The notes: generated by a model from the letters alone, not told the origin. DNA of 34,023 nucleotides from Bacillota bacterium (GCA_021846145.1 JAJZCJ010000005.1:1-34023), one strand, 5' to 3'. Positions 8,183 through 16,350 are shown, counted from the first letter of the stretch. Numbers and translations: made by a program.

Positions 8183-8380
8183 TCATCGTGCTGGTTGCAT
8201 TTGCCGATTGCCGGGAAAAATAAGTGAGAAGATGTTTCTTCGTACACTTTGGTTTCGCATGATTTGAATTGCGGCAATACCAATTCCAGTACCAAGTAGC
8301 ATTGCCGGGAAAAATCCCATGCCCTTATTAGGCGTGCGTCTGCCCCAATTGCGGGTCATGCTTTGCCATAATGTCATCAT
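8183..8380 (-). CDS. Small hypothetical membrane protein (65 aa)
   Basis: The ORF starts at ATG 8380 with GAGAGGGGGTGA before it, so translation is credible. The product has one hydrophobic helix (GFFPAMLLGTGIGIAAIQIM, about residues 22-41) flanked by basic stretches (NWGRRTPNK before, RNQSVRRN after). It has its own terminator at 8148-8174. I do not recognise the family. It is divergent from the aminopeptidase operon. A structural membrane or spore-associated role is possible, but nothing in the sequence shows it. Confidence 0.65.
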   Translation of the reverse strand: MMTLWQSMTRNWGRRTPNKGMGFFPAMLLGTGIGIAAIQIMRNQSVRRNIFSLIFPGNRQMQPAR

Positions 8381-8487
8381 GGCTTGTCACCCCCTCTCGC
8401 GTTAGGTTGTGCAATGTGAGGCTGAGCATACAAGCCTAGAAATTCCGTAAATACTTTGCTATGGTACTAATGGGAGGCGAAATCATC

Positions 8488-9603
8488 GTGAAAGATCCAC
8501 GCGCGGAACAATTAGCACAACTCATCGTTAATTATTCAGTAAAGGCGAAAAAAGGCGATAAAATTTTAATTGAAATGTTTGGTCCTTCTACAGATCTAGG
8601 CAAAAAAATCGTTGAAGCGGCATACGAGGCAGGTGCCATACCGTTCGTTCAAGTTCGTGACCAAAATGTATGGCGTTCTTGGCTTAAAGGCGGTAATGCA
8701 GAACAATTTGCAATGGCTGCAAAGTATGATCGGAGCCTAATGGAAGCCATGGACTGCTATGTGGGTCTGCGTGGTAATGACAACATTAGTGAGTATGCAG
8801 ATGTGCCAAGTGATAAAATGGCGTTGTTTGATGCTCATTACGGGACGCCAGTACATTCGGAGGCGCGGGTAAAGGGAACGCGCTGGGTGGTACTGCGTTA
8901 TCCTAATGCCTCAATGGCACAATTAGCCAACATGAGCACGGAAAGTTTTGAGGATTTCTATTATCAGGTATGTACGCTTGATTACGCCAAAATGAGGGGA
9001 GCCATGGAAGTATTAAAAAATCTCATGGAAAAAACGGACAAGGTTCATTTGCTGGGGCCTGGTACGGATCTTTCATTTAGCATCAAAGGCATTCCTGCCG
9101 TACCGTGCGCAGGTGAACTGAATATTCCGGACGGAGAAGTGTATACGGCTCCTGTGCGCGATTCTGTTAATGGGGTGATCCGTTTTAACACGCCATCCCC
9201 TTACCGAGGATATGTATTTGAAAATATTGAGTTGCATTTCGAACATGGGAAAATCGTCAAATCCACTGCCAATGATACGGAGCGAATTCAGCAGGTTTTT
9301 GATACGGATGAAGGGGCACGCTATGTGGGAGAGTTCAGTTTGGGACTCAATCCTTACATTAAAGAGCCGATGAAGGATATTTTATTTGATGAAAAGATTG
9401 ATGGCAGTTTTCATTTTACGCCAGGCAATTGTTATGATGACGCTTACAACGGCAATCATTCTGCTATTCATTGGGATCTTGTGGCGATTCAGCGTCCTGA
9501 GTACGGCGGCGGAGAAGTTTGGTTTGATGATCGGTTGATTCGCAAAAACGGGCGCTTTGTCATTCCTGAGTTGGAATTGCTTAATCCTGAGCGTCTAGTT
9601 TGA
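8488..9603 (+). CDS. M29 family aminopeptidase (AmpS/aminopeptidase T type)
   Basis: The product is 371 residues, the usual size for shorter M29 metallo-aminopeptidases, which remove N-terminal residues from peptides in the cytosol. Recognisable parts are the start KDPRAEQLAQLIVNYSVKAKKGDK, the metal-binding GELNIPDGEVYTAP (E210 and E217) and the C-terminal NGNHSAIHWDLV with histidine and aspartate ligands. GTG at 8488 is chosen over an upstream ATG at 8461 because GGGAGG lies 10 bases before it and family members begin with KDPR. The gene opens a run with mutY and the HesB-like gene, its stop overlapping the mutY start. Confidence 0.9.
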   Translation: MKDPRAEQLAQLIVNYSVKAKKGDKILIEMFGPSTDLGKKIVEAAYEAGAIPFVQVRDQNVWRSWLKGGNAEQFAMAAKYDRSLMEAMDCYVGLRGNDNISEYADVPSDKMALFDAHYGTPVHSEARVKGTRWVVLRYPNASMAQLANMSTESFEDFYYQVCTLDYAKMRGAMEVLKNLMEKTDKVHLLGPGTDLSFSIKGIPAVPCAGELNIPDGEVYTAPVRDSVNGVIRFNTPSPYRGYVFENIELHFEHGKIVKSTANDTERIQQVFDTDEGARYVGEFSLGLNPYIKEPMKDILFDEKIDGSFHFTPGNCYDDAYNGNHSAIHWDLVAIQRPEYGGGEVWFDDRLIRKNGRFVIPELELLNPERLV

Positions 9604-10673
9604 AGCAAATGGCGGGGGAACAGGATTGGACAGACAGTATTTTAGCTTGGTATATGCAGGTGCGTCGCGCGTTGCCGTGGCGACAGGGGCGTGACCCGTA
9701 CCAGATTTGGATCTCCGAGGTGATGCTTCAACAGACCAAAGTGGAGACAGTTATTCCCTACTATGAACGATTTTTAGGAAAGTTTCCCACGTTGCTTGAT
9801 CTGGCGAATGCGCCTGAAGATGAGGTATTAAAGTCGTGGGAAGGGTTGGGATACTATTCCCGAGCCCGCCATCTCCATGCCGCGGTCAAAGAAGTAGCGG
9901 CTAAGTACGATGGGCGTGTGCCGGAGACATACGAACATTTTCGCGCTCTCCCTGGTGTCGGGGATTATACGGCAGGTGCGGTGCTCTCGATTGGATATGA
10001 TGTCCCTGTACCTGCCGTGGATGGGAATGTGTTGCGCGTATATGCACGTTTTTTTGGCATGAATGACAATGTGCTCTCGCCGCGGGTGCAAAAGCGAGTG
10101 CGAGCCCACCTGCAGGAATTCATGCCGATGGAGCGTGCGGCGGATTTTAACCAAGCCATGATGGAGTTAGGTGCGCTGATTTGCAAACCGAAGTCTCCCC
10201 AGTGCGAGCAATGCCCCTTATATTCTTCGTGTGTTGCGGCTAGAATGAAGTTACAAGCTGAATTACCTGTGAGACAGAAAGCTGTATCTTCGAGGGTAGA
10301 TTATCTGGCCGTGGTATTCTTACAGGCGGATCAAAAATGGTTAGTTCGTAAACGTCCAGCCAAGGGCTTGTTGGCGAATTTGTGGGAATTGCCGCACGTT
10401 TCTTTCAAACAACCTCAGACAGGCACATGCTTGCGCGATGGGGCGATGTTACTTGCTCAGCAGCTAGGGGCGGCACAAGTAAATGATTTTTACGAAGCTG
10501 GGGAATACACACATGTGTTTTCACATTTAACTTGGAAATTGCAAGTATATATTGGCATTACTGATTCATTTGAGGTGGACTTGCCTTATCGTTGGATTGA
10601 CCAAGAGGAGCGCCGAAGAATGGCGTTTGGCCAAATTTTTTCTAAAATTATAAATGATACGCGAGGGGAGTGA
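9600..10673 (+). CDS. mutY: A/G-specific adenine glycosylase MutY
   Basis: MutY removes adenine opposite 8-oxoguanine in base excision repair. The 357-residue protein has catalytic E40 in SEVMLQQT, the helix-hairpin-helix LPGVGDYTA (117-125) with D141 in VPAVDGNVLRV, and [4Fe-4S] ligands C195, C202, C205 and C211 (spacing 6-2-5). A C-terminal NUDIX-like domain follows (from about 230; KRPAKGLLANLWELP) and recognises 8-oxoguanine. TTG at 9600 overlaps the previous TGA in a TTGA junction, which suggests coupling. ATG at 9609 is the alternative. The next gene, a HesB/IscA homologue, begins 5 bases after the stop. Confidence 0.96.
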   Translation: MKQMAGEQDWTDSILAWYMQVRRALPWRQGRDPYQIWISEVMLQQTKVETVIPYYERFLGKFPTLLDLANAPEDEVLKSWEGLGYYSRARHLHAAVKEVAAKYDGRVPETYEHFRALPGVGDYTAGAVLSIGYDVPVPAVDGNVLRVYARFFGMNDNVLSPRVQKRVRAHLQEFMPMERAADFNQAMMELGALICKPKSPQCEQCPLYSSCVAARMKLQAELPVRQKAVSSRVDYLAVVFLQADQKWLVRKRPAKGLLANLWELPHVSFKQPQTGTCLRDGAMLLAQQLGAAQVNDFYEAGEYTHVFSHLTWKLQVYIGITDSFEVDLPYRWIDQEERRRMAFGQIFSKIINDTRGE

Positions 10674-10678
10674 CAGGA

Positions 10679-10987
10679 ATGGCTGTCCCTAAAATCGTCA
10701 TTGACGATGAAAGCGCGCTGCGAATTAAGCAAATCATTCAAGCAGAACATGCGGAGCATTTGTTTGTTCGTTTGGAGGCTTCTCCGGGGTGAGGTGGCGT
10801 GCACTTTGCCATTGCTCTGGACGAGCGATCAGACCGAGATAGTGATGTGCCAGTAGGCGGAATTGCATTTATCATTGATTCATTTACGCAAACGTTGTTG
10901 CGAGACGATGAGCTCGTTATCCGCTATCAGCCTGAGCGAGATAGCTTTATGGTGGCTACCCGACATTTGCGCGCTAGTTCATGCTAA
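10679..10987 (+). CDS. HesB/IscA-like protein with in-frame TGA at the conserved Cys (candidate selenoprotein)
   Basis: One reading frame runs from ATG 10679 (GAGGGGAG upstream) to TAA 10985-10987 with a single TGA at 10790-10792. Read through, it gives 102 residues of the HesB/IscA Fe-S carrier fold: RLEASPG-X-GGVHFAIALDE, then GGIAFIIDSFTQTLL and a C-terminal SSC. X, residue 38, falls where IscA-type proteins have the first cluster cysteine (GCSG). HesB-like selenoproteins with Sec at this position are an established family. A hairpin 25 bases after the TGA fits the bacterial SECIS pattern. The alternative is a cysteine codon turned into a nonsense codon in a decaying gene, but the downstream 64 codons are intact and keep the family pattern. 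The gene lies 5 bases after mutY, which encodes an Fe-S enzyme. Confidence 0.75.
10811..10829 (+). promoter_or_regulatory. Candidate bacterial SECIS hairpin
   Basis: ATTGCTC (10811-10817) pairs with GAGCGAT (10823-10829) over 7 bp including one G-U pair. The loop is TGGAC, with G at its second position. The loop begins 25 bases after the in-frame TGA. Bacterial SECIS elements are described as a short stem-loop with a G near the start of the apical loop, about 16-37 bases past UGA, so the geometry fits. A 7-bp hairpin is common by chance, so it supports rather than proves recoding. Confidence 0.5.
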
Positions 10988-10989
10988 AT

Positions 10990-11004
10990 GCTGTCCGTGA
11001 CAGC
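10990..11004 (+). terminator. Weak hairpin after the HesB-like gene
   Basis: GCTGTC and GACAGC form a perfect 6-bp stem with a 3-base loop, 2 bases after the HesB-like stop codon. Only a T-rich region without a clean T-run follows, so termination would be inefficient. Confidence 0.35.
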
Positions 11005-11062
11005 TTCATCAATTCATTGTAAAATAAGTGTAACAGAATGATTGAAAAGGGGGAATTTACTG

Positions 11063-11710
11063 ATGTACGGTTATTCCAATCAGGAAGTGCGCGCTGTGCG
11101 CAGTCGAGTTTTTCTAGGGTTGTTTGGAACTTTGTTGGCGGCGGCAGCGGGTACTGTGGTTGGCCAGTATGTTCCACCTACACTTACGATGTTGTTAATG
11201 TTTGCTGAAATTGCAATGGTTTTTGTGGCTTCCTTTGTCAGTCGCAGACGAGCGGTGGGGTGGGGATTTGTTTTTACTTTTGCCGTCATTTCTGGTGTGA
11301 CACTTACTCCTATTCTCGCTTATTATACGCAAACCATTGGTGTGCAACTTGTGCAAGAGGCATTTATTGTAACGTCTGCGGCGTTTGCTGTCACTGCCTT
11401 TGTGGGATCGCGCAAGTCATTGGATTTCGGATGGTTAGGACATTTTGCTTTTGCGGGATTGATCGTGTTGCTAGGACTTGGTGTTTTCAGTTTCTTTATC
11501 CCTTTTTCCACCACTTTGGATTTCGTATATACCTACTTAGGCATTGCCGTCTTTGTGGGGTATTTATTATTTGATGTCAATCGATTGACGCGTTACGGCG
11601 TTACTGCAGAACAGGTGCCGATGGTGGTGCTTAAATTGTACTTGGATTTTGTTAATCTGTTCCTGTTCATACTTCGGTTATTTGGGCTTAACGTCAGAAC
11701 GAGGAACTAG
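11063..11710 (+). CDS. Bax inhibitor-1 (BI-1/YccA) family membrane protein
   Basis: This 215-residue protein has about seven membrane helices spread over its length and the BI-1 family tail YLGIAVFVGYLLFDVNRL...LKLYLDFVNLFLFILRLFG. The conserved aspartates (FDVNR and LDFVN) correspond to the pair that forms the pH sensor in the Bacillus BI-1 homologue YetJ, a calcium leak channel. The ATG at 11063 is preferred to a frame start at 11042 because AAAGGGGG sits 9 bases before it. The transport activity here is inferred from the family. Confidence 0.9.
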   Translation: MYGYSNQEVRAVRSRVFLGLFGTLLAAAAGTVVGQYVPPTLTMLLMFAEIAMVFVASFVSRRRAVGWGFVFTFAVISGVTLTPILAYYTQTIGVQLVQEAFIVTSAAFAVTAFVGSRKSLDFGWLGHFAFAGLIVLLGLGVFSFFIPFSTTLDFVYTYLGIAVFVGYLLFDVNRLTRYGVTAEQVPMVVLKLYLDFVNLFLFILRLFGLNVRTRN

Positions 11711-11743
11711 TCAGAATTTTAGCACCAGTCAGGAACGGTTGTC

Positions 11744-12448
11744 ATGGCAAAGAAAGCGTTGTATTTTGAAGTGGCTAAAAAAATAGAAAATGCAATATTG
11801 CGTGGGGAGTGGGTATCAGGGCAGAAATTACCCTCTATCCTAGAACTTGCCACGCGTTTTTCAGTTTCTAAGGCAGTGATGCGCGAAGCGTGCAGTTTAA
11901 TGGTGGGCACAGGTATTCTGGAATTGCGCCACGGGGATGGCACGTATGTAAAAACCTTGACGCTTGATGCCATTATGCCGCCTATTCAAGCTGCGTTGCT
12001 GTTAGGAGGTTCTGAGCTTTACTCACTGCTTGAAGTGGGGCTATGGCTAGAACGTGGAGTGGTAGGAGTGGCTTCCGTCCGTCGCAGTGACAAACAGGTT
12101 CGCGAATTGGCTGAATATCTTTTTTTGATGGAGACAGGCAGTGAATCATTCTCTTCGCTTATTATGGCCGAGCGTCAATTTCATGGTGTGCTTGCTGAGG
12201 CTTCTGGCAATTCCATTGCCATCAACTTGTTGAGAACCTTTTACCCACTGCTGGCTAGTTCGCTGCAGCTTTTTTCGGAAGACAAAGAAGTGACAGAACT
12301 TATTATCACTGTCCATCGTTCGCTGTATGACAGCATTGTTCAACATGACGGCAATGCGGCTGAACGTCAAATCATCGTGTATCGTCGTGCGCTGCAGGAA
12401 CGTGTGTTACAAAAGAGGGCGCAATCAGCTAGTGAGTCCATGTTGTGA
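11744..12448 (+). CDS. FadR-type GntR family transcriptional regulator (FCD domain)
   Basis: The 234-residue protein has an N-terminal winged helix (about residues 5-70: VAKKIENAILRGEW, LPSILELATRFSVSKAVMREA, GDGTYV). An all-helical FCD-like ligand domain follows (about 85-220), with an acidic/His arrangement in MAERQFHGVLAEASGN. FCD regulators usually respond to carboxylates. It ends 30 bases before a YtvI-like gene on the same strand, so the two may be one unit. No target operator is obvious. The start is the ATG at 11744 after CAGGAACGG. Confidence 0.85.
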   Translation: MAKKALYFEVAKKIENAILRGEWVSGQKLPSILELATRFSVSKAVMREACSLMVGTGILELRHGDGTYVKTLTLDAIMPPIQAALLLGGSELYSLLEVGLWLERGVVGVASVRRSDKQVRELAEYLFLMETGSESFSSLIMAERQFHGVLAEASGNSIAINLLRTFYPLLASSLQLFSEDKEVTELIITVHRSLYDSIVQHDGNAAERQIIVYRRALQERVLQKRAQSASESML

Positions 12449-12478
12449 TTGGTGTGTTTCAGGAGGGCAGGGATACAC

Positions 12479-13585
12479 ATGAATAATGATCGCGCTGCAA
12501 TGAGAGCCTATTATTTTAGGCTGTTAGAAGTGGTGGCTATTATTGTTTTGATGTTTTTATTTTTCTTTGCTGTTGCTAAAGTATTGTACTATATTTTACC
12601 ATTTATAGTTGGCTTTATCATTGCTGTCGTGCTGTTACCTTTGGTCAAATGGTTAGAAAAAAAAGGGTTGTCAAGAAGTGCTTCTATTGTGCTCGCAGAG
12701 GTTACCGTGATCGGCGGGTTGGTTGCCGTGATCATATTTCTTGCGGTTCGTGGAACTGAGGAAGCTGTTAATCTTGGCACCGTACTACCTCATTATTTTC
12801 TCAAATGGAGAATACTGGCGGAGGGCGCGATCCAACAGGGGATGTCTGCATACGCACACTTGCCATCAAAAATGATTTCAGCCGTACAAGGCACCACGAA
12901 TTCAGCCGTAGATCAGGTGAGACTTTTTGTGGTCAGTCTATTGACCGGGGTGTTTACAGATGTTGCATTATTACCCGGTTTTATTGTTGTATTAGTGATT
13001 TCTATCATATCAAGTTATTTTATTATGGCAGAAAGAGATTCGCTGCTTGCGTTTACTCGTCGATTATTGCCACCTGGATGGGCACCGAAACTACGCATTG
13101 TAGTGACCGATGTGAGTCGTGCGCTCTCTGGGTTGATTCGTGCACAATTGGTTCTCATCGTGGTAACCGTTGTTGTGGGAATTGTTGGACTTGCCATCAT
13201 GCGCATTGGATATTCCCTTATTATGGGCACCGCTATTGGGTTAACTGGTTGGGTGCCTATTGTCGGTTCCGGGCTCATTACATTCCCTTGGGCGCTGGGC
13301 GCTTTGGTGATGGGAAATTACATACTGGCAATTAAAATACTTTTGCTACAGGCAATTGCTTCGATGATTAGACACATCATTGAACCTAAATTGTTAGCTT
13401 CCAATATGGGATTAGGCACCTTCCCGACATTGATTGGTATGTACATTGGCCTAGCTAGTATGGGGATTTTGGGATTGTTGTTTGGTCCGATGATGATTAT
13501 TGCATTGCGTTCGTTAATGCGGGCTGATATATTTTCTGATATTCTGCCAGTACGAATTGCAAAGGAGTCAAAAGAGGACTTGTAA
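12479..13585 (+). CDS. ytvI: Sporulation integral membrane protein YtvI-like (AI-2E transporter family)
   Basis: This 368-residue protein of the AI-2E/PerM family has an N-terminal pair of helices (LEVVAIIVLMFLFFFAVAKVLYYILPFIVGFIIAVVL, split by LPL), a central soluble loop, and a C-terminal helical bundle with GWVPIVGSGLITFPWALG and HIIEPKLLASNMGLGTFPTLIGMYIGL. This pattern and length fit the YtvI subfamily, linked to sporulation in Bacilli. The start is ATG 12479 behind AGGAGGG. The transported substrate, if any, is unknown. It precedes the DUF402 gene by 15 bases. Confidence 0.85.
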   Translation: MNNDRAAMRAYYFRLLEVVAIIVLMFLFFFAVAKVLYYILPFIVGFIIAVVLLPLVKWLEKKGLSRSASIVLAEVTVIGGLVAVIIFLAVRGTEEAVNLGTVLPHYFLKWRILAEGAIQQGMSAYAHLPSKMISAVQGTTNSAVDQVRLFVVSLLTGVFTDVALLPGFIVVLVISIISSYFIMAERDSLLAFTRRLLPPGWAPKLRIVVTDVSRALSGLIRAQLVLIVVTVVVGIVGLAIMRIGYSLIMGTAIGLTGWVPIVGSGLITFPWALGALVMGNYILAIKILLLQAIASMIRHIIEPKLLASNMGLGTFPTLIGMYIGLASMGILGLLFGPMMIIALRSLMRADIFSDILPVRIAKESKEDL

Positions 13586-13600
13586 AACGGAGATGTTTGG

Positions 13601-14146
13601 ATGATCACGGGAAGTGATTGCTGGAAAATTGAAAGTCTCAAGTATGATGGCAAGATTCATCGTACGTGGACATGTGCTTTGCCTTTGAAGCTATTGTCAG
13701 TGAACCGCGATGAATTTACCCCTGATTTAATGATGACAATTCCTGCACACTCTACCGTGCTGGAGGCAAATGGGAAGGAATGGTCAAGCCCCTATGACGT
13801 GGTGGCTTGTTTTTATGAAGGAAAGCATTATCAAGTGATGGTGTTACGAAAAGATCATGACAACGAATATTATTGCAATAGTTGTACGGTTGCTCAAATT
13901 AGTGAAAAATATAAAACCGTCAGTTTTATAGATATGGATCTGGATTTGCTCGTCGATAAAATGCGTAGATTACGCGTTGTGGATCAAAATGAATTTGAGG
14001 CAAATTCACGTATTTATCATTACCCAGAAGAGTTAAAAATGCGCGTAAAATCAGATTTATCTGAATTAAAACGACAGGTGCGTACGCAAAAAGGGGTTTT
14101 TTCTAACCATTACATGTTTTCTGATGATCATCTGAATGACAATTAA
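13601..14146 (+). CDS. DUF402 domain protein (nucleoside phosphatase-like)
   Basis: At 181 residues it matches the DUF402 fold. It opens with an LKYDGKIHRTWTC strand, then a FYEGKHYQVMVL strand and YYCNSCTVA, and the signature FIDMDLDLLVDKMRRLRVVDQNEFE (about 109-133) with acidic residues D111, D113, D115, D128 and E131. Relatives such as the Staphylococcus nucleoside tri/diphosphatase use this acidic cluster to bind metal. Activity here is inferred. The start is ATG 13601 after GGAGATG. It is the last gene of the plus-strand run before the converging rsfA-like gene. Confidence 0.8.
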   Translation: MITGSDCWKIESLKYDGKIHRTWTCALPLKLLSVNRDEFTPDLMMTIPAHSTVLEANGKEWSSPYDVVACFYEGKHYQVMVLRKDHDNEYYCNSCTVAQISEKYKTVSFIDMDLDLLVDKMRRLRVVDQNEFEANSRIYHYPEELKMRVKSDLSELKRQVRTQKGVFSNHYMFSDDHLNDN

Positions 14147-14162
14147 TCGAGAAACAGATGGC

Positions 14163-14193
14163 GGGTCAAAGGTGCTTGTTCATTCTTTGACCC
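14163..14193. terminator. Hairpin between converging genes
   Basis: GGGTCAAAG (14163-14171) and CTTTGACCC (14185-14193) form a perfect 9-bp stem in the 68-base gap between the DUF402 and RsfA-like genes. No T-run follows on either strand, so it may be a weak or factor-dependent terminator for both. Confidence 0.45.
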
Positions 14194-14214
14194 ACGAGCG
14201 TGCGTTGTACACTC

Positions 14215-14808
14215 TTAATCTGTGTGCTGAGGGGCATATTCGATTGATTCCAAACTTTTGTCTACGGGATTAGTGTTCATCCATTGTTTGGCGCGCTCTA
14301 AAATCTCCAAAAGCGCTTTGGAGTCAGCCTCTAATTGTGCTGGTGTAGTAATGGCCGAACCTAATTCGTTTCTTTGTAATGGAACGTCATGAAATTTTCC
14401 TTCTAGTTCTTGATTTTGTCTTTGTAAACGGTACAGTTTTTCGTGCATTTCTTGATAGCGTCGTTCGAAGTCCCGTAACCCACGAATTAGTAGATCAAAG
14501 GTCAGTTCCTTTTCTCCACCAAATGCAATCGCGGTTCTACTAGGTCTGCGGTGCCGCTTGATTTCGAGTGTTTTTCTGCGTATTGACTTCGCATCTTTCA
14601 CTGCGTCATCATAGTGCCTGCGTACGACTCCGTTCCATCGATAGCCGCACGCTGCTGCAGTCCGTCCTAGTAAATTGGCGGCTTCTTCAAATGCTACGAG
14701 CTGTGTGCTACCTTCGCGAATGTGTTGTAGTACGAGTTCTGCTAAAGTTACATCATCTTCGGGCGTCCACGCGTCAGACCGAGAAGCCCACCGTTCCATC
14801 AACTCCAT
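14215..14808 (-). CDS. RsfA family prespore transcriptional regulator
   Basis: The 197-residue protein starts with a Myb/SANT-like DNA-binding domain (about 10-70: WTPEDDVTLAELVLQHI, FEEAANLLGRTAAACGYRWN). This is the hallmark of the RsfA/YlbO family, whose Bacillus member is made in the prespore under sigma-F and tunes sigma-F genes. A basic linker (SIRRKTLEIKRHRRPSR) leads to a heptad-rich helix (about 105-150) likely to be a coiled coil. ATG 14808 has GGAGGG 7 bases before it. RsfA of B. subtilis is somewhat longer, so this is a shorter paralogue or orthologue. Confidence 0.85.
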   Translation of the reverse strand: MELMERWASRSDAWTPEDDVTLAELVLQHIREGSTQLVAFEEAANLLGRTAAACGYRWNGVVRRHYDDAVKDAKSIRRKTLEIKRHRRPSRTAIAFGGEKELTFDLLIRGLRDFERRYQEMHEKLYRLQRQNQELEGKFHDVPLQRNELGSAITTPAQLEADSKALLEILERAKQWMNTNPVDKSLESIEYAPQHTD

Positions 14809-14940
14809 GCTGTACTCCCTCCAAGCATTGATACTCTCTTTATATCCGAAAAATGGAAGAAAGATACATACAATTATCTTCTCATTTTCAAGGTATGTTT
14901 ATAGAAGAGAGTAGTGCATGGAGAGATGGAAGTAGTGCGA

Positions 14941-15240
14941 CTATTCCATAATATCCTGAAAATCCACTACTAATAAATTATCCACTTTTTGTATAAGCTT
15001 AGTGTATACCTTCTGATGTTCAGGGTGCGGGATATAAGCATCGAGACTAGATTGATCGATGAATGTGGAAGTAATTCCAGCACCGTAACCTTGACTGCGA
15101 GTAGACAAGTTGTGACCAATTTTATAACTTACAATACCAGGAATCTTGTTTTTTAGTTCTGATAATTCGTGAAGTAGATCATTCACTTCTTCTTTTTGTA
15201 CATCTTCTTTCCACTTAAACAGCACGATATGTTCAATCAT
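14941..15240 (-). CDS. Dabb family protein (stress-responsive A/B barrel)
   Basis: This 99-residue protein has the Dabb ferredoxin-like pattern: MIEHIVLFKWKED at the start, LKNKIPGIVSYKIGHNLS in the middle and SLDAYIPHPEHQKVYTKL near residues 67-84. Dabb proteins are dimeric barrels found in stress or small-molecule metabolism, and a specific substrate cannot be assigned. ATG 15240 follows AAAGGAGGTGG, a very strong ribosome binding site. It is divergent from the receiver-like gene at 15359. Confidence 0.88.
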   Translation of the reverse strand: MIEHIVLFKWKEDVQKEEVNDLLHELSELKNKIPGIVSYKIGHNLSTRSQGYGAGITSTFIDQSSLDAYIPHPEHQKVYTKLIQKVDNLLVVDFQDIME

Positions 15241-15358
15241 AGGCCACCTCCTTTCTCAATTATAATCTCAGTACATATAAAAAGAGAAGGTGGTGTGCGC
15301 TGACTTTGTCAATATGATACACTTACCATAAAACAACAACAGTTGCGGAGGGATATTT

Positions 15359-15724
15359 ATGGTTGGAGAAGCAGTATTGGCCTATGTGTCTGATCAGATG
15401 TTTGCGGTAGATTTGCGTGAGACTGCTGCAAAGACGGAAATCACATTGTCTTTTGCATCCAGCAGTCACGATTTTAAGGAGCGACTGAATCAAGTTCATC
15501 CCGCACTTGTTATTCTGGATTTAACAGCCGCAGGTGCTGAACTTGAATGGATGATCAAGGAATGCAAATCGATGAACTGTAAAGTGATTGCATATGGGCC
15601 GCATTCACAAGCAGAATTGCTCAATAAGGCGAAGTCGTTAGGCTGTGATGAAGTGTACACGAATTCGTGGTTTAAGCAAAATCCTGATGAAGTACTAAAA
15701 TCATGGCTTGTACTAAATGAATAA
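15359..15724 (+). CDS. Degenerate receiver-like (CheY-fold) protein
   Basis: The 121-residue protein has an alternating beta/alpha pattern like a response-regulator receiver domain. The third strand is ALVILDL (about 56-62), whose aspartate is in the phosphoacceptor position. The acidic pair after the first strand (VLAYVSDQ) is reduced, and the fifth strand (EVYTNSWF) lacks the conserved lysine, so normal phosphorylation is doubtful. There is no output domain and no kinase beside it. The start is ATG 15359 after GCGGAGGGA. It may act by protein binding. The HD-domain gene follows after about 45 bases. Confidence 0.65.
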   Translation: MVGEAVLAYVSDQMFAVDLRETAAKTEITLSFASSSHDFKERLNQVHPALVILDLTAAGAELEWMIKECKSMNCKVIAYGPHSQAELLNKAKSLGCDEVYTNSWFKQNPDEVLKSWLVLNE

Positions 15725-15770
15725 TTAGCTAGATTGTAGCGTTTTTGCGGTGAGAAAGAAGGAAATAGCA

Positions 15771-16343
15771 TTGGATTATACTAATCGGGAGCAAGCATTG
15801 CAATTATTAAGGGAATACACTAAAAATCCGAATTTGCTTAAGCACGCTTTTGCTGTGGAAGCATCAATGAGGGCTTACGCACAACGTTTTGAGGCAGACC
15901 CAGATGAGTGGGGAGTTGTGGGATTATTACATGATTTTGATTATGAACAGTATCCCACGCCAGAAGAACACACGATTGTGGGAGCACGTATTTTACGTGA
16001 TAAAGGGTATCCGGAACATGTAGTCTACGCGATTTCAGCTCATGCGGATTATAATGGACTGAAGCGTGATAGACCCATGGAGCGCGTGCTGTTTGCGTGT
16101 GATGAACTGAGTGGTTTTGTGACAGCAGTAGCTTTAGTGCGTCCGAGCAAGAGTGTTTTTGATGTGGACGTGAAGAGTGTCAAGAAGAAGTTGAAAGACA
16201 AGGCGTTTGCGCGCGGTGTGAATAGAGAAGAGGTATATAAGGGTGCGGAGGAGTTGGGGGTTCCGCTGGATGAGCACATTGATTTTGTGATTAATGCGCT
16301 CAAGCCCGTTGCTGATGTATTAGAAATAAGCGGTTCGGAGTGA
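15771..16343 (+). CDS. HD domain (HDIG-type) phosphohydrolase-like protein
   Basis: The HD metal-binding residues are visible: H in NLLKHAFAVEASM, the HD pair in GLLHDFDYEQYP, and H in YAISAHADY, with a later conserved aspartate in ACDELSGFV. Proteins of this group are short HD hydrolases of unknown substrate, often nucleotide-related. TTG 15771 is chosen because AGAAGGA sits 7 bases before it and family members begin near this point. GTG 15750 is a longer alternative without a ribosome binding site. The product is 190 residues. It precedes the nucleotidase gene by 7 bases, so the two are probably co-transcribed. Confidence 0.85.
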   Translation: MDYTNREQALQLLREYTKNPNLLKHAFAVEASMRAYAQRFEADPDEWGVVGLLHDFDYEQYPTPEEHTIVGARILRDKGYPEHVVYAISAHADYNGLKRDRPMERVLFACDELSGFVTAVALVRPSKSVFDVDVKSVKKKLKDKAFARGVNREEVYKGAEELGVPLDEHIDFVINALKPVADVLEISGSE

Positions 16344-16350
16344 GAGACCA

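Noticed and set aside
10799..10987. A separate 62-residue gene starting at GTG 10799
   Set aside because: It is in the same frame as the HesB-like ORF at 10679 and forms the rest of that fold; on its own it lacks the first strands and a well-placed ribosome binding site.
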